From NCBI GenBank assembly GCA_903837365.1, contig CAILUF010000172.1:1-6045 (forward strand): a stretch of 6,045 nucleotides of DNA, read 5' to 3'. The stretch comes from an uncultured Alphaproteobacteria bacterium (GTDB taxonomy: Bacteria; Pseudomonadota; Alphaproteobacteria; Rickettsiales; UBA1997). The position numbers were made by a program, and so were the translations under genes. This document shows, piece after piece, positions 5,837-6,045 of this stretch. The notes under the pieces are model-generated. The model worked only from the letters and a program-made list of their open reading frames with translations, made no database searches and had not been told where the DNA came from. Position 1 is the stretch's first letter; the number at the start of each line of letters is the position of its first letter.

Positions 5837-6045
5837 ATGTTAAAAATATCAACATTTAATGTAAATTCAATTAGGGCTAGAATGCCAAGGCTTTTGGCTT
5901 GGTTGAAAGAATCAAATCCCGACATAGTTTGTTTGCAAGAATTAAAATGTGAAGAAAAAAATTTTCCATTTGAAGAATTGCTCGATGCCGGATATAACGC
6001 AGTTGTAAGTGGACAAAAAACTTATAATGGAGTGGCAATTTTATC
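5837..6045 (+). CDS. xthA: Exodeoxyribonuclease III, 5' part only (runs off the window)
   Basis: This is the N-terminal 69 residues of the major AP endonuclease and 3'-5' exonuclease of base-excision repair, which cuts the backbone 5' of abasic sites and cleans blocked 3' ends. The start MLKISTFNVNSIRARM aligns with the family's F-N-x-N-x-x-R-A-R opening; N8 corresponds to E. coli N7. PDIVCLQELK contains E35, matching the Mg-binding E34. GYNAVVSGQKTYNGVAIL continues the family pattern. The remaining catalytic residues lie past the window end. An in-frame stop at 5804-5806 with no other start after it fixes ATG 5837. AAGGG at 5830-5834 is only two bases from the ATG, closer than a normal Shine-Dalgarno site. 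It may be transcribed with murC and the GNAT gene. Confidence 0.95.
   Translation, partial: MLKISTFNVNSIRARMPRLLAWLKESNPDIVCLQELKCEEKNFPFEELLDAGYNAVVSGQKTYNGVAIL

Overview
The window is AT-rich (about one third G+C by eye) and carries five protein genes in compact bacterial layout. The MurC, endonuclease III and exonuclease III sequences look alphaproteobacterial, and the MurC wording resembles Rickettsiales-type proteins. Together with the low G+C and the lack of Shine-Dalgarno sites, this suggests a host-associated or endosymbiotic alphaproteobacterium. That placement is inferred from sequence style, not from a search.

Left half (2-2872, + strand): one very large open frame that enters from outside the window. 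It encodes a multidomain protein with an unrecognised N-terminal region, a repetitive proline/alanine-rich linker, an ADP-ribosylglycohydrolase (ARH/DraG-type) core with its metal-binding motifs intact, a long unrecognised C-terminal region with a perfect 14-residue tandem duplication, and a glycine-rich tail. It is the accessory-looking part of the window and may be an effector or another enzyme that reverses ADP-ribosylation. A cluster of three hairpins (2882-2978) separates it from the convergent gene nth.

Right half: housekeeping genes. nth (minus strand, 2981-3607) encodes the base-excision-repair glycosylase endonuclease III. A 254-base divergent intergenic region (3608-3861) holds an 11-bp tandem repeat against the nth start, a GC-richer palindromic block, and candidate -10 boxes for murC. 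murC (3862-5283, peptidoglycan precursor ligase) is followed 17 bases later by a small GNAT acetyltransferase gene (5301-5759). After a 77-base spacer with a short repeat array comes the 5' part of xthA (exonuclease III), cut by the window end. murC, the GNAT gene and xthA could be co-transcribed, since no terminator is visible between them.

The two repair enzymes, nth and xthA, act in the same base-excision pathway and lie on either side of murC. I see no CRISPR array, tRNA, rRNA, transposase or attachment site. The best candidate for something undescribed is the large ARH protein with its two internal repeat expansions.
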